A DNA stretch of 64,000 nucleotides from Odiellus spinosus (GCA_963920705.1 OY987240.1:6970766-7034765), one strand, 5' to 3'. Shown: positions 30,626-42,481, counted from the stretch's first letter. The notes: generated by a model from the letters alone, not told the origin. Program-made: numbers and translations.

Positions 30626-30743
30626 TGTTGGTATATGTCCAGCCCGGTTTCATCAGACCGAGTTAACGTCGTCTGCTACGGGCTCTGCAACCCGAGAGTG
30701 ACTGTACAGTTATACATGAATAAACACTACTCTTACTTTACTC
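30626..30743 (+). repeat. Gypsy-B 3' LTR (truncated or mis-ended)
   Basis: Nearly identical to the first 118 bases of the 5' LTR, then diverges abruptly at CTC. Confidence 0.8.
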
Positions 30744-31130
30744 AAACTAGTTAAAGCCTCGAGCTACCCCGCCCATCTGGTAATCTTTAAGGAATGTTTT
30801 GGATAGATAATCGCTCTAATTAGCCAATCCCTCGAACTAGTTTATCCTTAGCTCAGGCTATTTGTAATATTTTAGGTAAGGCTAGGCTAGGCTAGGTTAG
30901 GTTAGTTAATTCCTCGAATTAGCCCATCCTTCCAACTAGTTAATCCCTCGGGCTACCCATTCCATCATGTAATCTTTATGATAAGGTTAAATTATGTTAA
31001 TTAATCCCTGGAAATTGCCCATCCCTCCAACTAGGTAATCCCTAGCTCAGGCTAACCCGTTCCACTTGTAATATTTTAGGTAATATTTGGTTACTACTTT
31101 AGGTAGGGTTAGGTTAATTAATCTCTGTCT
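30744..31130 (+). repeat. Degenerate tandem repeat with GGCTAGG / GGTTAGG runs
   Basis: Repeats of TTAATCCCTCGGGCTA, GTAATATTTTAGGTAA and CCCATCCCTCCAACTAG at irregular spacing of about 90 bp. The short GGCTAGGCTAGG/GGTTAGG stretch at 30878-30905 is too short and irregular to be telomeric. Confidence 0.7.
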
Positions 31131-31293
31131 TTCAAGATTTGTTCTAGGGTCTCAATTACGAATAGATTGAAGCCTCAATTAAACGCTATAATATTTATTC
31201 ATCATTAGTAAGAATTAAGGTTCAATATATACCTATAAAGCAAAATAGTGAAATGAGGAAAAGGTGTATATTTCTGGTGAAAAAAGGGACAGA

Positions 31294-31806
31294 AATTATA
31301 CAAAAAAGAGGTTGCTTCGCACCCTTAAAAAGGGCTCTTTATCTAACTCGAATCAAACCCGTGAAGGGACACAAATTAATTGATAGAGAAAGAGCAATTT
31401 CATATCTTTAAAATTATAGTTAGTAGATTTAGTCTACTACTTCAAAGATTTTATTATTATTATATATTTTCCAAAAAACGGATAAAGACGACCTAGGTAA
31501 CCTTCCTCTCTCATTGATGTTAATTTTAAATTCTATCAGTATCACTAATAAAATTAGCTAAAGATGGAGTTCCTTTAATGTATATATATATTTATCATTA
31601 GTCCTAGGTCGTCTTTATCCGTTTTTTGGAAAATATATAATAATAATAAAATCTTTGAAGTAGTAGACTAAATCTACTAACTATAATTTTAAAGATATGA
31701 AATTGCTCTTTCTCTATCAATTAATTGGTGTCCCTTCACGGGTTTGATTCGAGTTAGATAAAGAGCCCTTTTTAAGGGTGCGAAGCAACCTCTTTTTTGT
31801 ATAATT
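31294..31806. mobile_element. Foldback element family F, copy 1 (513 bp)
   Basis: Inverted arms of about 205 bp (AATTATACAAAAAAGAGG at the left, complement at the right) around a centre of about 105 bp. A second copy at 44434-44942 has the same arms and an inverted centre, i.e. it is inserted in the other orientation. In both cases the arms are flanked by or end in AATT, which could be part of the arm or a 4-bp duplication. No coding capacity. Confidence 0.92.
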
Positions 31807-32716
31807 TACTTATTGGTACAGAAAAACTAGCAATGTCTAATAATTTTGAGTTTGTGAATGAGGTTCCTGGACACTTAGCGAACTAGAAAATATCAGGAGT
31901 AACATAACAATTCTCCGTTGGAGTTACGTGATACCAAGAGCTGTAAGTTATCCTAGCTCTTTTCAATAACAGATCTATATCCGGTTTAGAACTATTCTTG
32001 CTTTTTTCAATAACACTGGGGGAAAAAAGTTTTAGTATGTTATTCCTGAAAATATTCTCATTTCAGTAACGGGTGGTGGGCTATTCTGTAGGCATATCGA
32101 TACACACTTTTCAATCTAAATTTCCCAGTTTATCAACTTTGAAATCGAGAATGATCGAGAAGCCTATAGGAAATCCTAATTATTTCTCGAAATTCGATTT
32201 CGATGGTTGTCGAGAACGATATCGAGAAATACAGAGTAGGGCATCATGATTTCTTGAAGCATTGATGAACCTGCTTCAGCCTTCACGGAGTTTAGTACAG
32301 TGAAACTATAGCGGAGCACTTCGTAAGCCTCACTGTACTAAACTTTGTAAAGTATGCCCAACAATGCCATGATCCCACTTCATCTATTTTATAAAAATAG
32401 GTTACTTTTGTTTATCAAATACACGTATATAATAAAAACATCTTGTCGGTCAAAATGGACCTCTCGCGAGACCTCTCGTCGATCATTAGAGCCACTTGTC
32501 GATAATTTGCCTTCAAATCTTGAAAATCAGATATCAAGATAAGGTTGGTGCCCGCTAATAATCACATTTTTCTTAAACTTGAAAAGTTCTATAATTAGCA
32601 GTAACCATTATCCCCTTTTAAAACGTGGTGTACAGTGATAACTTAATATACAGAAAATGCCAACATGAGCTATGATCCAAAATATCATAAAACGGATTTA
32701 CACTGTCCTCTTTTCA
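31807..32716. other. Unannotated stretch with one short inverted repeat
   Basis: Only a hairpin of GGAGTTTAGTACAGTGA and complement (about 32288-32346) stands out. No gene seen. Confidence 0.4.
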
Positions 32717-32791
32717 CGCGTTTTCGCGCTCGTGCGGCGTAACGTGCGCCCATTGATTTAATATGGGCGCGCAAGCTCGAAACGCATGAAA
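32717..32791. repeat. GC-rich imperfect palindrome
   Basis: ACGCGTTTTCGCGCTCGTGC...GCGCCCAT and ATGGGCGCGCAAGCTCGAAACGC pair with a few mismatches around GATTTAAT. Possibly a small MITE end or an exported hairpin. Confidence 0.55.
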
Positions 32792-33277
32792 ATAGGTATG
32801 TGTGCATCAGGCTTTAGCTGTAGTCGCGTACAAGGCTGGGCTGAGGCTATCTATCGTAAAATATTTTGCAACAATATCTACATTTGGGCTTTGGCCCTAG
32901 GAGAAGTGAGAGTAAATAGTTTGAGTAGTTTTCAAAAATTCTTCCATCATGTGGCTAGCGAATGGGACGGCACTAAGGAAGATATCGCACAGCACTGCCT
33001 GAGCCAACACTGCTTGAGCATAGCCAACTTAGATCAGCTCGTCCGTCGCCTGTAAGACCCGCCAGCTTAAAGGATAAGGAATCGATAAAAACATCACTTG
33101 TTGTTAGGTTGCATTCTTCCTTCAAAGGCCATATCTGCCCTAGAATGTACCCCTTGAAAATTTTGCACTTAAAAAAAGTTCGTCTTGCATTAATAACAAT
33201 TCGTAGAATGCTAGGCACCATCTTATCTCTTTAAACCAAAGCATATATCATTTGTATTTCCTGCCTTTTGCTCTATT
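32792..33277. other. Unannotated stretch between palindrome and R1 copy B
   Basis: A plus-strand open frame to 33055 exists but has no family resemblance and biased composition, so I do not call a gene. Confidence 0.35.
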
Positions 33278-34882
33278 ATTAGGATAAACACGTTCGTGTT
33301 TATCCCTTTATCTAAACTCGAATTTCATCAGAAACCGTAATGTCTTTTCCAATGGACCCGCGGCGCTTGATAACTGAAATCATCGTCGTCGTCGTCGTCG
33401 TCGTCGTCGTAGTCGTTTCCCTCTTCCCACCGTCCACTGAATTCGAATTAATACAGACAAAGGTACTTTTGAAAAAATTTGATAAGACTTCGATCAGGTA
33501 CAAGAGTATCTCTAGTTAAACACAGATTTCAATAATGAAATGTTGATTAAGTATATGAAGTAATAGAAAGTAAGGTGCCTGAATGGGTTACAAAAGGGTG
33601 AAATCTTAAGCTTAGCCGAGCTTTACTAATTGCTTCAAAATGAATAAACAAAAATTTTATTTCTTAAACAGTAGAATGATAAGGAATATCCATCGAATTC
33701 GAGTTAATAGAAAGTAAGGTGCCTGAATGGGTTACAAAAGGGTGAAATCATAAGCTTAGCCGAGCTTTATTAATTGCTTCAAAATGGTAAACAAAATTTT
33801 ATTTCTTAAACAGTAGAATGATAATGAATATCCATCGAATTCGAGTTAATAGAGAGACAGATGCCTGTATGGGTGACGAAAAGGGTAAAACATATAACTA
33901 GCCGAGCTTTATTAATTGGCTTTAAATTGATAAACAAAAACTGATTTTATTAAACAGTTGATAAGTTTTTTTTAATGGCATTTTTTATCGTTAACGGAAA
34001 ATTGCATTTATTGGGTTCTTTTACTAGGGTAGCCCTCTTCAGCCGTCTAATTTTGACTATTATGTCATATCATGAGTATCCCATTATATTCACCCTAATT
34101 CACCGTAATTAAAAAGTTGGCATGATTTTCTTATCATTTGATTTTTTAACTTTAATAATATATCTCTTCTCGGCCTATATAAACGAGATTTGCATATTCA
34201 GTACTCACAGATGCACTGTACCAATGCGTGGTTTACGTTTACGTTAGCGTTTAAAATTGTTGCGAGCCCTCTCGTTTGTGCAATGGTGACGTCTTCGATT
34301 GTTTTGGCAATCGTTTCTCACCTATATTTCAGTGATAAGAGACTCATTTCTCACGATCTTTTGGGTAGAGTACTCGAATAAACCGAGGCGATTGAATGTA
34401 AATCGCCTTACCTAGAAATTTGGCCAATATAATATAGTAAGTCACTGTAAAAACATTTCACAATGAGAGTTCTAGGAATTAAATATCACTCGAGTTGGAC
34501 TTCATATCCTGCCAAGTGCTCGATTACACATCAAATTTATAGTTTAACGTTTTCAATCTCTACTTTATTTTTTAAAATACTTGAGTTTTGCGACTAGGAT
34601 GTGCTTTAGATCCAATAGCTTCGTCATTACAACTACGTAATAACGTTGCTATTAAGTAGTTGACCAATTATTGAAGTCTGTATCTAAAGCACGTCTAACT
34701 CAATTATAATAAAAAATAAAGATTTAGAATTTTAAATAGGATATACGAAACGGAAAATGATGTCGGCGAGTTAAATAAACGGCCACATACTTCTGGTCTC
34801 CAGAATTATGTTCTCATGCTGCTTTAAAGAATTGTTTCGCTTTCCATGCTCATTTTTTGTCGATGCGATTCAATATTATAAA
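33278..34882 (-). mobile_element. Repeat family R1, copy B (~1.6 kb, non-coding)
   Basis: Same orientation, ends and internal order as copy A at 24250-25752. The TCG microsatellite is expanded (33383-33411) and about 40 bases are added near 34400-34440. Tandem units start at 33562, 33706 and 33848. The TATA-like CCTATATAAACG precedes a conserved ACTCA initiator-like site. Confidence 0.6.
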
Positions 34883-35508
34883 GAACAACAGCAACTCCCC
34901 ATAAGAGTCTGGGTACACGTAATGTTAAAAATTTTGGTCTCTTTTATGAAAAATACGTATTTTATGATTAAAATAGGGTAGTTGGGGGATAATTTAAACG
35001 TAAAATTCGAGCTCACAACTGTAAATTTTGGGAATAACAACGAATGGAAGGTTTCTTCCATAATGTAAAGAATAGGAAGAATCTATGACTTTCGTGCCGG
35101 ATATGAAAGCCTTCCCCCAGACGAAAATAGTGAACGGTTATTATTTTATATTCATAATTATGTTAGGAAAATATTGGAAAATAATTATTTTGTAACTGCC
35201 ATGGGTATAGTGCTGGCGGCAAAATGAAATTCCTCTATTTTTGGTCTACATCGCCTCGAAATGGTCCCCAACGCCTGTAAAAGTGTTCCACTTGTCAAGC
35301 ATTCATGCTATACTGTTTGCTAGCTTTACAGGGTTTGTGCAAAGACTATATAGCTTACTTGAATAGTCTTTGGTGTATAATAAATCCGAAAAATAAATAG
35401 AGAAATATACCAATTAGTAGATACTGGAGTAGTATCTTTAATTTTTATTTCATATTAAACAAAACACACTTGTATAAAAAGCACAAACTATTCATGTAAC
35501 ATTGTACA
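34883..35508. other. Flank and probable 3' UTR of the DDE transposase
   Basis: No gene. Minus-strand AATAAA-like signal (TTTTTATTT on plus, about 35440) suits the end of the transposase transcript. Confidence 0.4.
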
Positions 35509-36921
35509 TTAACGGATGTCTGGCAGTTCAAGCTCAGTGGCATCTTCACACACTACACGTAATTTTGACTGGTACCAACTGCCTCGATCTTCATGGCGAC
35601 GATAACCAAGATACCAGATTACGCTGCTAACGTGGACACAAGTACCTATCGTCAAACTGCCACCTTTGCAATTGCAATACCAGCCTTTAATGGCATTTAC
35701 ACCTGTCCCGTTAGGTACATAACGAATGAGAGCTTGGTGAACAGCTGAGGTGGAAAATTGACCAGGCACACGTATACGAATTAAGTCATGTTCAACTTTG
35801 GACGGGAAGTCTTGAAATTCACTATCCTCAATTCGTTGCCATTTAGACGGTTTGCGAAGCAGATTATCGCGCTCAACCACTTCCTTAAGAGGATTTTCTT
35901 TCGTAGAGACTGCCAACATTTTCTCGACGGCGTCTTCCCAGGAACCTTTAAGATGTAATTCCGGGTGGTAGGCGTTCAGAAGCGCAGCAGCAATTTGAAG
36001 AAGTTCCGGAACCAATGGTAACATATGCACTGGTATACGGCTTTGGAAAAAACGATACATCGTCTGCAAATGCCCGTTCCTAACTTCAACCGGCCACCTG
36101 AGGTACGTTACTTGTCGGGAACGATTAACTTCTTGCGTGTTGACTTGCTTCTCGCCTTTAGACAAGAACGAAGGCATTTGTAAACTCACACCCAGTTCAG
36201 TTAGTACGCTGTTCGAGTCTCGGAAACCGCGGTCCGCCAGTACAACATCACCAACTTGAAAGAAAGACTGGAGTTCTTCTCTTTTTTTGATAGAATGGTT
36301 TAAAATGCGCGCGTCGTTATTGCGGCCATTAGCGAAGTAAGGTCCGATTATATCTATTATGTAACCCGTAGTTGTTACCATTAACATTGGCTTGAGGATA
36401 TGCTGGCCTTTGTGCACACAGAATGATTTGTGAAGAACTGTATAGTTCTTGGATCTTCCAACCTTGATATAGGTGCCATCTACAATGGTAATAAGACAAT
36501 TAGGCTTGTTGCTAGCAAAGAGTTTTACAGCTGCTTCAGATTGATGGTTTCTTATCAAATTGTCACGTGATAAGTGTTGCAGGCCAAAATGATGTGGCAC
36601 GAAACGCTCCGATAAAGCCATAATAACCGCTTTTACCGTGTTTGATACCGATCTTTCAGTTAAATGAAATATAGTTGATAACACCTTATTGGAGATACCC
36701 AATCGTAATTTCACCAATAATACTGCTAGAGCTGTCTTCGATGAACAGCATCTGATGGTATGAATAACGTCCTCAATAGAAGAATGCACCTCTAGGAACT
36801 CGTGCAGGGACAATGATGTTAATACTTTACAGTCTTCATCACTTTGTATGAAGTTGTCAAAGCTCGGCGTCCGTAGGTCGTTAACACACTTTCTGAGATC
36901 GTTTAGCAACACTCTATGCAA
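35509..36921 (-). CDS. DDE_Tnp_4-type transposase with C-terminal SWIM zinc finger
   Basis: 470 residues, intact. A helix-turn-helix region (about residues 80-105, STIFHLTERSVSNTVKAV) precedes the catalytic core: D in TIVDGTYIKV, D in VVLADRGFRD, and a candidate E in RWPVEVRNGHL. The C-terminal CNC...CVH pattern (CNCKGGSLTIGTCVHVSSV) is a SWIM-type finger, seen in a subgroup of Harbinger/ISL2EU-like transposases. It would cut and paste a cognate DNA transposon, or could be domesticated. I could not find terminal inverted repeats on either side. The start ATG is the first in frame. Confidence 0.85.
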   Translation of the reverse strand: MHRVLLNDLRKCVNDLRTPSFDNFIQSDEDCKVLTSLSLHEFLEVHSSIEDVIHTIRCCSSKTALAVLLVKLRLGISNKVLSTIFHLTERSVSNTVKAVIMALSERFVPHHFGLQHLSRDNLIRNHQSEAAVKLFASNKPNCLITIVDGTYIKVGRSKNYTVLHKSFCVHKGQHILKPMLMVTTTGYIIDIIGPYFANGRNNDARILNHSIKKREELQSFFQVGDVVLADRGFRDSNSVLTELGVSLQMPSFLSKGEKQVNTQEVNRSRQVTYLRWPVEVRNGHLQTMYRFFQSRIPVHMLPLVPELLQIAAALLNAYHPELHLKGSWEDAVEKMLAVSTKENPLKEVVERDNLLRKPSKWQRIEDSEFQDFPSKVEHDLIRIRVPGQFSTSAVHQALIRYVPNGTGVNAIKGWYCNCKGGSLTIGTCVHVSSVIWYLGYRRHEDRGSWYQSKLRVVCEDATELELPDIR

Positions 36922-36969
36922 AACATGAGAACGTGTTCGGATAAAAATGTTCCGGTTTTAAAAATGTTC

Positions 36970-37085
36970 TTGTCTGAAATGTTTTGGAAATCAACTTGTT
37001 CTGATCTGAAATGTTTTGGAAATGAACATGTATTGATCTGAAATATTCTGGCAATTTCCTTCTGAAATGTTCTGGAAATAAACAT
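36970..37085 (+). repeat. ~32-bp tandem repeat, about 3.5 copies
   Basis: CTGAAATGTTTTGGAAAT recurs at about 36975, 37007 and 37039, with a partial copy at about 37061, upstream of the transposase start. Confidence 0.8.
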
Positions 37086-37262
37086 AAAGCGCTATACTAC
37101 CTACATACCGTCGAAAATAAACTTCTTAGTTGTTTCTTATTTATTTAGCTTCGGATGATGGTCATAATTTTAGGCACGATTTTATAACGCGCTACTAGCT
37201 AGCTCTAATAACTTCTAATCGCTTTTTTCCCCATTACAAATATTTTTCTTTATTTTTTGCAG

Positions 37263-37445
37263 CAACCCTAATATTCAGCCTTTCGACAAACGTTACGAGA
37301 GTTTGACTCCGTGGCCAAAATATTCACCGGAAAATTTGGAATACTTTGTTTTAGCGCCAAATTCAACAGCAGTCGGCAGGCATTTCAAAACGAATAAGTG
37401 CTCATTTTGGAGAAACATTTTTCCGAAAATGAGAACAAACAACAA
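37263..37445 (+). CDS. C-terminal exon of a carboxylesterase/cholinesterase-family protein
   Basis: After a pyrimidine-rich TTTTTTGCAG, the sequence C-AAC-CCT-AAT completes a Gly-Asn-Pro-Asn motif if the previous exon ends in GG (phase 2). It continues WPKYSPENLEYFVL and GRHFKTNKCSFWRNIFPK, the pattern found just before the C-terminus of carboxylesterase type-B proteins (the WP.Y, the late Cys and FW...P). A donor-like GGTATG follows near 37445. The rest of the gene, with the catalytic Ser/Glu/His, is not in this window, so it may be an isolated exon or a fragment. Confidence 0.7.
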
Positions 37446-40400
37446 TGGTATGACGTATCTTAATTTTTTCTTAGGAACTAAATTAAGTGTATGAGGCCCG
37501 CTTATAAGTGGTATAGGCAGCCAGGCTTTTAAATGCAACTTTTGTTAGTGTGCTAGGTCACGTAGCCATCTACTACTTTCTCAATGACGTACATTGTGTA
37601 TCTGGTTCGAAAGGATACGAACCACCATTCCGTTTTATTTATTTACTTATTTTATTTTATTTTTTTTTTTTTTTGAGAATGAAGCCAAATTATATTAAAT
37701 TTTTTAGAGAATATACTGCCAGTTCTATTTTTTAACATGGATAATAACGTTTTCCACCAAAAGCAGTTTTCCGAAAAAGCAGGTTTAATAAAAGTTGAGC
37801 CCCAGTAGAGTTAACAACAAGATCGATCATATATGATTATACGTGAAAGAATGCTTGATACTGGAGAAGGGTTGAGTGTCAATCATCATGTGCCATCATT
37901 TCAAATTTACTAGATTCAAAATTTGAATACAAATTTGATAATAAATCATATCATTTATGATATGAGCCGGTGATAGTTTTAATTTTAAAATTTGAGTGAA
38001 ATTCTTTAGAAATAAATAAACTTTACTAATAGTTATATATATTTCAAAAAGTCGGAATTACTTCAATAGACATTCAATTAATATTTATATTATATCGATT
38101 ATAATTCTTTCGTAACAAGTTCAACAAAATTATCTGTTTTTTTATTGATCATCATAACTTCTTTTTGAGATTTACACCATGAAGTATCAGTCAAATCAAT
38201 TAATATAGTCTAAATATTGTCTATTTCTATCGCCCCTTTGGTAAAACTGTTTTGTATTTATAATTATGTTAATACTCGAATTTGGAAAATGGTTTATATG
38301 CTTATGTAAGTATCTTGAACTTCATGGTGAAAGTGAATGATTTAATTCTGTTTGAAAAAGTTTGCATCAATTAATGCAACTTTTTCAAATTAATCAATTT
38401 GCTAAGTTTGGATAAACCTCCTTTGCTAACATAATTAAACTTATGTTGAACTCCTTCTATTCCAGATGCAAAGCGGCGCAAATGTAACTAAGGAGACCAT
38501 TTGTAAACAAACATTATTTACAACTTATAAATAAGATTTTATTTTTTAATCTTTCGTTCATCGATTTTAAATAAAACGTTGCGTTCGGGCAAAAGCTGGT
38601 AGAATATTTTAAAATCTACAAAGAATAAGGTGTAGTTCATTAAAATGTTACTTAGCGAGTTAATATTTATTTTTTCCAACTCGTTTTATCCCTTAGAGTA
38701 AACTGTGTTCAAGGAGTGAAGTTTTGGTTGTGTACGTGTGTGCAGCTGTTCGCTGCGATAGCAGCGTTCATATAGGAGCAAACGTGTAAGCACTTTCCAT
38801 GCCGTGCTGAAAATATTAATTGATTTTCGTCCGTATAAAGACATTTCGCTCGTCACTCTTAACCCTCTTCGAGTCGAGTTTGACTATATTTCATCATCAT
38901 CTTTATTTTTGACTCCCCGTAGACACCCTAAAGTGTCAAGTACGCGAGTGTCTGAATTTATGAAATTCCAGGAAATGGAGAGTTGGACTGTCGACATCCC
39001 TAAAATAGGGGTCTTTCGGGAAGGAGTCATTGCTAAAAAGACACGTTATCACGGATAAGTTGCGCTAACGCCACCGTAACGAACTTTGTCTTGGGTGGTT
39101 TCCTGGAAAAACAAATTTGGGTTTTGGGCGGGAACTTGGCAGATTTCCGCTTGGGTTGGGCGAGATCTTCTAAAATAATCTAGCAACTCTGCAATCGGTG
39201 CAACGCTATAGAAGTCAACAATCTAAGAGTAGATTGGCATAGCTAGTTCCTAAAATGTAGTCAGCTTTAACAATCGGCTGTCTGGTCCCAAGTCAATTTT
39301 CATCACTGATGTCTGGTCAAATTTTCCGATCAGTATCGGGTCAAAATTTACTTCCACTAGATTTAACTCCACCTTTTATTCCACATGGACATTCATCTAG
39401 TCTATAGTTAATAAATATCCAGAGTACTCCCAAGTTAACTTCTACCACGTACTACTGCTATGTAGTCAACTCTATCAATTAGCTCTTAGTCAATTTCAAC
39501 CTTCTATTCCACTATGAACTTTTCCAATTACAATCGCTCCCAAGTCAACGAAACTTCTCCATCTATTCTACTGGTCAAAGATGAATGGTCGTCATGCCGA
39601 GCCCGAGCGCCCAGGGATATGTAAATCGTATATTGCCATTGAAAGGGCCCGTTCCCCTTCTTTTATGTTTTGCTTACTCTAAAGATCAAAAGTCATGCGT
39701 GCATTTAAAGAAAAAAAAAAAAAAAAAAAAATTTATTGAACATCAAGCTGTAAAATTAATTAAAAATTGTTTAGCAGTTGTTAATGTCATTGCTCAATAA
39801 CTTTCCGTCTTTGTCGCTACACCAGCATTTTCCGGTAGATGATATACATTGTCTGCTTGCGAAGGATCCGTCCGGGTTACAGGTAGGAACGTAACCTCCG
39901 ATAACTGTAAATTGAAAAGTTTTGATTTTTCTTCCCCGTATTGGTTGCAACGCTTGAAAATCTCAACGATTATTTTAAAGTTTAAACTCATTATTATAGA
40001 AAATTTCTTTCAAGTAATTAAGAAAAGTTTGAAAATGTTCCGAGCATTCTCGCACCATGAAAAATGAACAAAGGTGTTCTCTTTTCCCCACCATCTCCAC
40101 TGCTAGCGCGCCAACGCAGCTACGATAATTGACTTGATGATGATGAGGCGCAGCGAACTGTCTAACCAAGATCCTTAACTATTTAAAAAAAATCTAGCAA
40201 ACTATGGTAGAAGACAGAGATAGCTGCAAGTCACGTATCCAGAGTGAAACCCTTTCTTAGTCTATGTCTGAACTAGCCATGAAGTAGGTAATAGATTACT
40301 ATTTTAAATAACAAAGCTTAAGAAAAACTTTGGGAAAAAGTTCAATTCTAAAAAGCGTCGAATATTTAGTGATTTTGGTCACCTGGCATCCGACACATTA

Positions 40401-40720
40401 TTCAATGGATTGAATATAACCGCTAATCTAGTAACGTGACTTAGGTTATGACGTAGTTTTGCGAGGAATTACATTTTTTTTAGGTTTCTAACCATAAATG
40501 GAAACGATCTTTCCAAAAATGCTACTCAATTTACATTTGGGGTTGGAAAAATCCGTGTCAGCCTCACTTTAATAATTAGAATTATTTGAAATCTTAGATT
40601 TGCTCTGGGCCAGATATTATTCATGCATATCTCAGTTTTTAGAACACACGATAAAACAATATATCTTTTGGAATATCTCTGGAAATAATTCAAGGCAAAT
40701 AGAAATTAAATTGTACGCAA
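37446..40720. other. Mostly unannotated AT-rich region
   Basis: I see no supportable gene. Small items: a hairpin TTGAAAAAGTTTGCAT with complement (38353-38388), AAGTCAAYTTYWMC-like degenerate repeats at 39250-39560, and an A run at 39709-39731 that could be an old retroposon tail. An open frame at 38804-39058 is not recognisable. Confidence 0.35.
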
Positions 40721-42180
40721 GTGACTCGCTTGGGATTTTTTTTTTTTTTTTTTTTTGTAATTACTTTGGGACGTAATTCGACTAATTTTGTGACGACCTT
40801 CTTTACAATTACTTACAATTTCTATTGCGAGCTTCTTGTCGTTTGGTCTCGCAGTCGTTGGCGGCGTAGACAACCTATTGCAGATGAAATAAATGAGTTG
40901 TTATATAAGGAATTCATAAAAAATATAGGATTATTTGATGCCCAAGGAAGAATTCCACCCCTCAACGCCTTTCAAAACTTACAAAGGGCATATTAAAAAT
41001 TGCCTTGAACGAATCGAGATGAAAAAATACTATCAAATTCAGCATGCAAAATGGTGGTTCTGTGTAAATTTTCAGCTCAAAAGACGCTCCCATAACCCCG
41101 CATAACCCCCAAAAACAAAATTTTGTGATTTTTTGCGTTTTGGCCATATCTCGGTCAAAAAATGAAAAAAAAAAAAAAAAAAAAAAACTATTTTCGGCCA
41201 TATTTTATAAATACGGGACGGGCATACATACATCTTTATCATTTATTCGGAGAAAGGCGGGACTCGCTTACGTCATGAATCAATTCATGCTTACGTATAA
41301 AAGTATTTGTCTTTATTTTAGCTTCGGGGGATTTTGTCTCGACTGCTAGGGTTTTGTCTTGTGATATAACTTAATAAGTGCGCTGAATTTCTGTAACTGG
41401 TTATCAAATCAACTTGAGAAAGCAATTTCAGGAAGCAATTTGGTCAAGTCGCTTCGGCTCAAAACTTCAAACCGCTTTGAAAATAACGAGACGGGAAGAC
41501 AAATTGGTTGATAAATAAAATAAATCGATTAAAATTATAGTTTCTGTCAAAAGTAAATAAGCAACGGGCTACATTACGATATTCAGACCCCCAAATAAAT
41601 AACGATGGTTATGGACTAATTGGGACCCGGGGAGCTCAGAAAAAATATTTAAAAAAATCTATGACCAGCAGAAATGTGAGAAAAACGAATTTGAAATTTT
41701 CAAATTCTCATAATAAAATCCCATAGAGTGCCTAATCTTACTTAACCCAACCAACCTAACTTTTTACGATTTTTTAATTTCCGTATATTTTGGCTTAGAT
41801 CGAACGGTCTTGTCAGAGTGTGAACCAGGGAAAACGGAAAAGGCTGCGAACCGATTTTGACCTAAAGTATGAACGAGGCTTTTGTATCTGGTGGGATAGG
41901 TCATCTATTAATTAATAGGCACTATTAATTAATGAGTGGATAGGTTGGGGTTATGTCCTGCATTGTTTTTTTAAACTGCTATTTCGGCACTTGAGCGAAA
42001 TATCAGTGCTACAGGCAATGTAGCCGCAACGGGCAAAGTTGGGAGTAGGGAACACGAAGGACTGACCCATTGCGGACATTCTACAACACTTCTGGGGGTT
42101 GGGGGTCTGTATTTACAACGTAACAACAACCAGACTTAGCCACCACTCCCGGCTTAACGTCTTACATTCATGTTGCTTAC
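40721..42180. other. Unannotated region with homopolymer tracts
   Basis: T run 40737-40756 and A run 41164-41187, both possible retroposon tails. The open frame ending at 40996 follows a CTCGCAG acceptor-like site and reads PIADEINELLYKEFIKNIG, but no family is recognisable. A TATA-like ACGTATAAAAG is at about 41295. Confidence 0.3.
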
Positions 42181-42267
42181 CGACTTGTTTGCTAGTAAAA
42201 CCATCACTGAGAGAACCATTACTGCCAGAGCGGCGTAACGAATGGCGTTCTGAGCAAATCCGGACAT
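42181..42267 (-). CDS. Possible first coding exon with a signal anchor
   Basis: 29 codons from ATG: MSGFAQNAIRYAALAVMVLS and then another hydrophobic run ending in NKS, followed by the donor GTAAGC. The hydrophobic segment looks like a signal peptide or membrane anchor. No downstream exon was identified. Weak. Confidence 0.3.
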
Positions 42268-42424
42268 GATAGAGTAAGTCTGTGGGTGAAAATATGTTTG
42301 TCTGTGAGTTTTATAATTCGCAGGAAGCCAAAAATGGAAAAATTATGCTTGTCAACCAAAATATCGCGCGGGGTTGAGCTAACCCAGACGGAGTTAGACA
42401 AAACCGTAAAAAAGGATGAAGAAA

Positions 42425-42471
42425 TCCGAAAAAAAAAAAACAAAAACAAAAAAAAAAAAAAAAAAAAAAAA
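42425..42471 (+). repeat. A-rich tract
   Basis: GAAAAAAAAAAACAAAAAC followed by about 25 A. Likely a retroposon tail, but no body is recognisable. Confidence 0.4.
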
Positions 42472-42481
42472 CTAAGCTTTT

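Larger units (their letters stand above)
25809..30743 (+). mobile_element. Gypsy-B: nearly intact Ty3/Gypsy retrotransposon
   Basis: Order: short LTR, PBS, gag, pol (protease-RT-RNase H-integrase), polypurine tract, LTR. The left LTR is 25809-25950 if it ends at AACAACA. The right copy matches only 30626-30743 and lacks the last ~24 bases. A CTAG sits at each flank but with an offset, so the target duplication is unresolved. The coding region is open except for one late frameshift. Confidence 0.92.

Noticed and set aside
30878-30910. GGCTAGG/GGTTAGG run as telomere-like repeat
   Set aside because: Only about five irregular units inside a larger degenerate repeat.
32786-33055. 89-codon plus-strand open frame
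   Set aside because: No recognisable family and no splice or promoter context.
25753-33277. R1 copies as the LTRs of one 10-kb retroelement
   Set aside because: The DNA between them holds a separate complete Gypsy, a tandem repeat and a foldback, and R1 ends lack TG...CA and target duplications.
38804-39058. 84-codon plus-strand open frame
   Set aside because: No family resemblance; flanks are non-coding AT-rich DNA.
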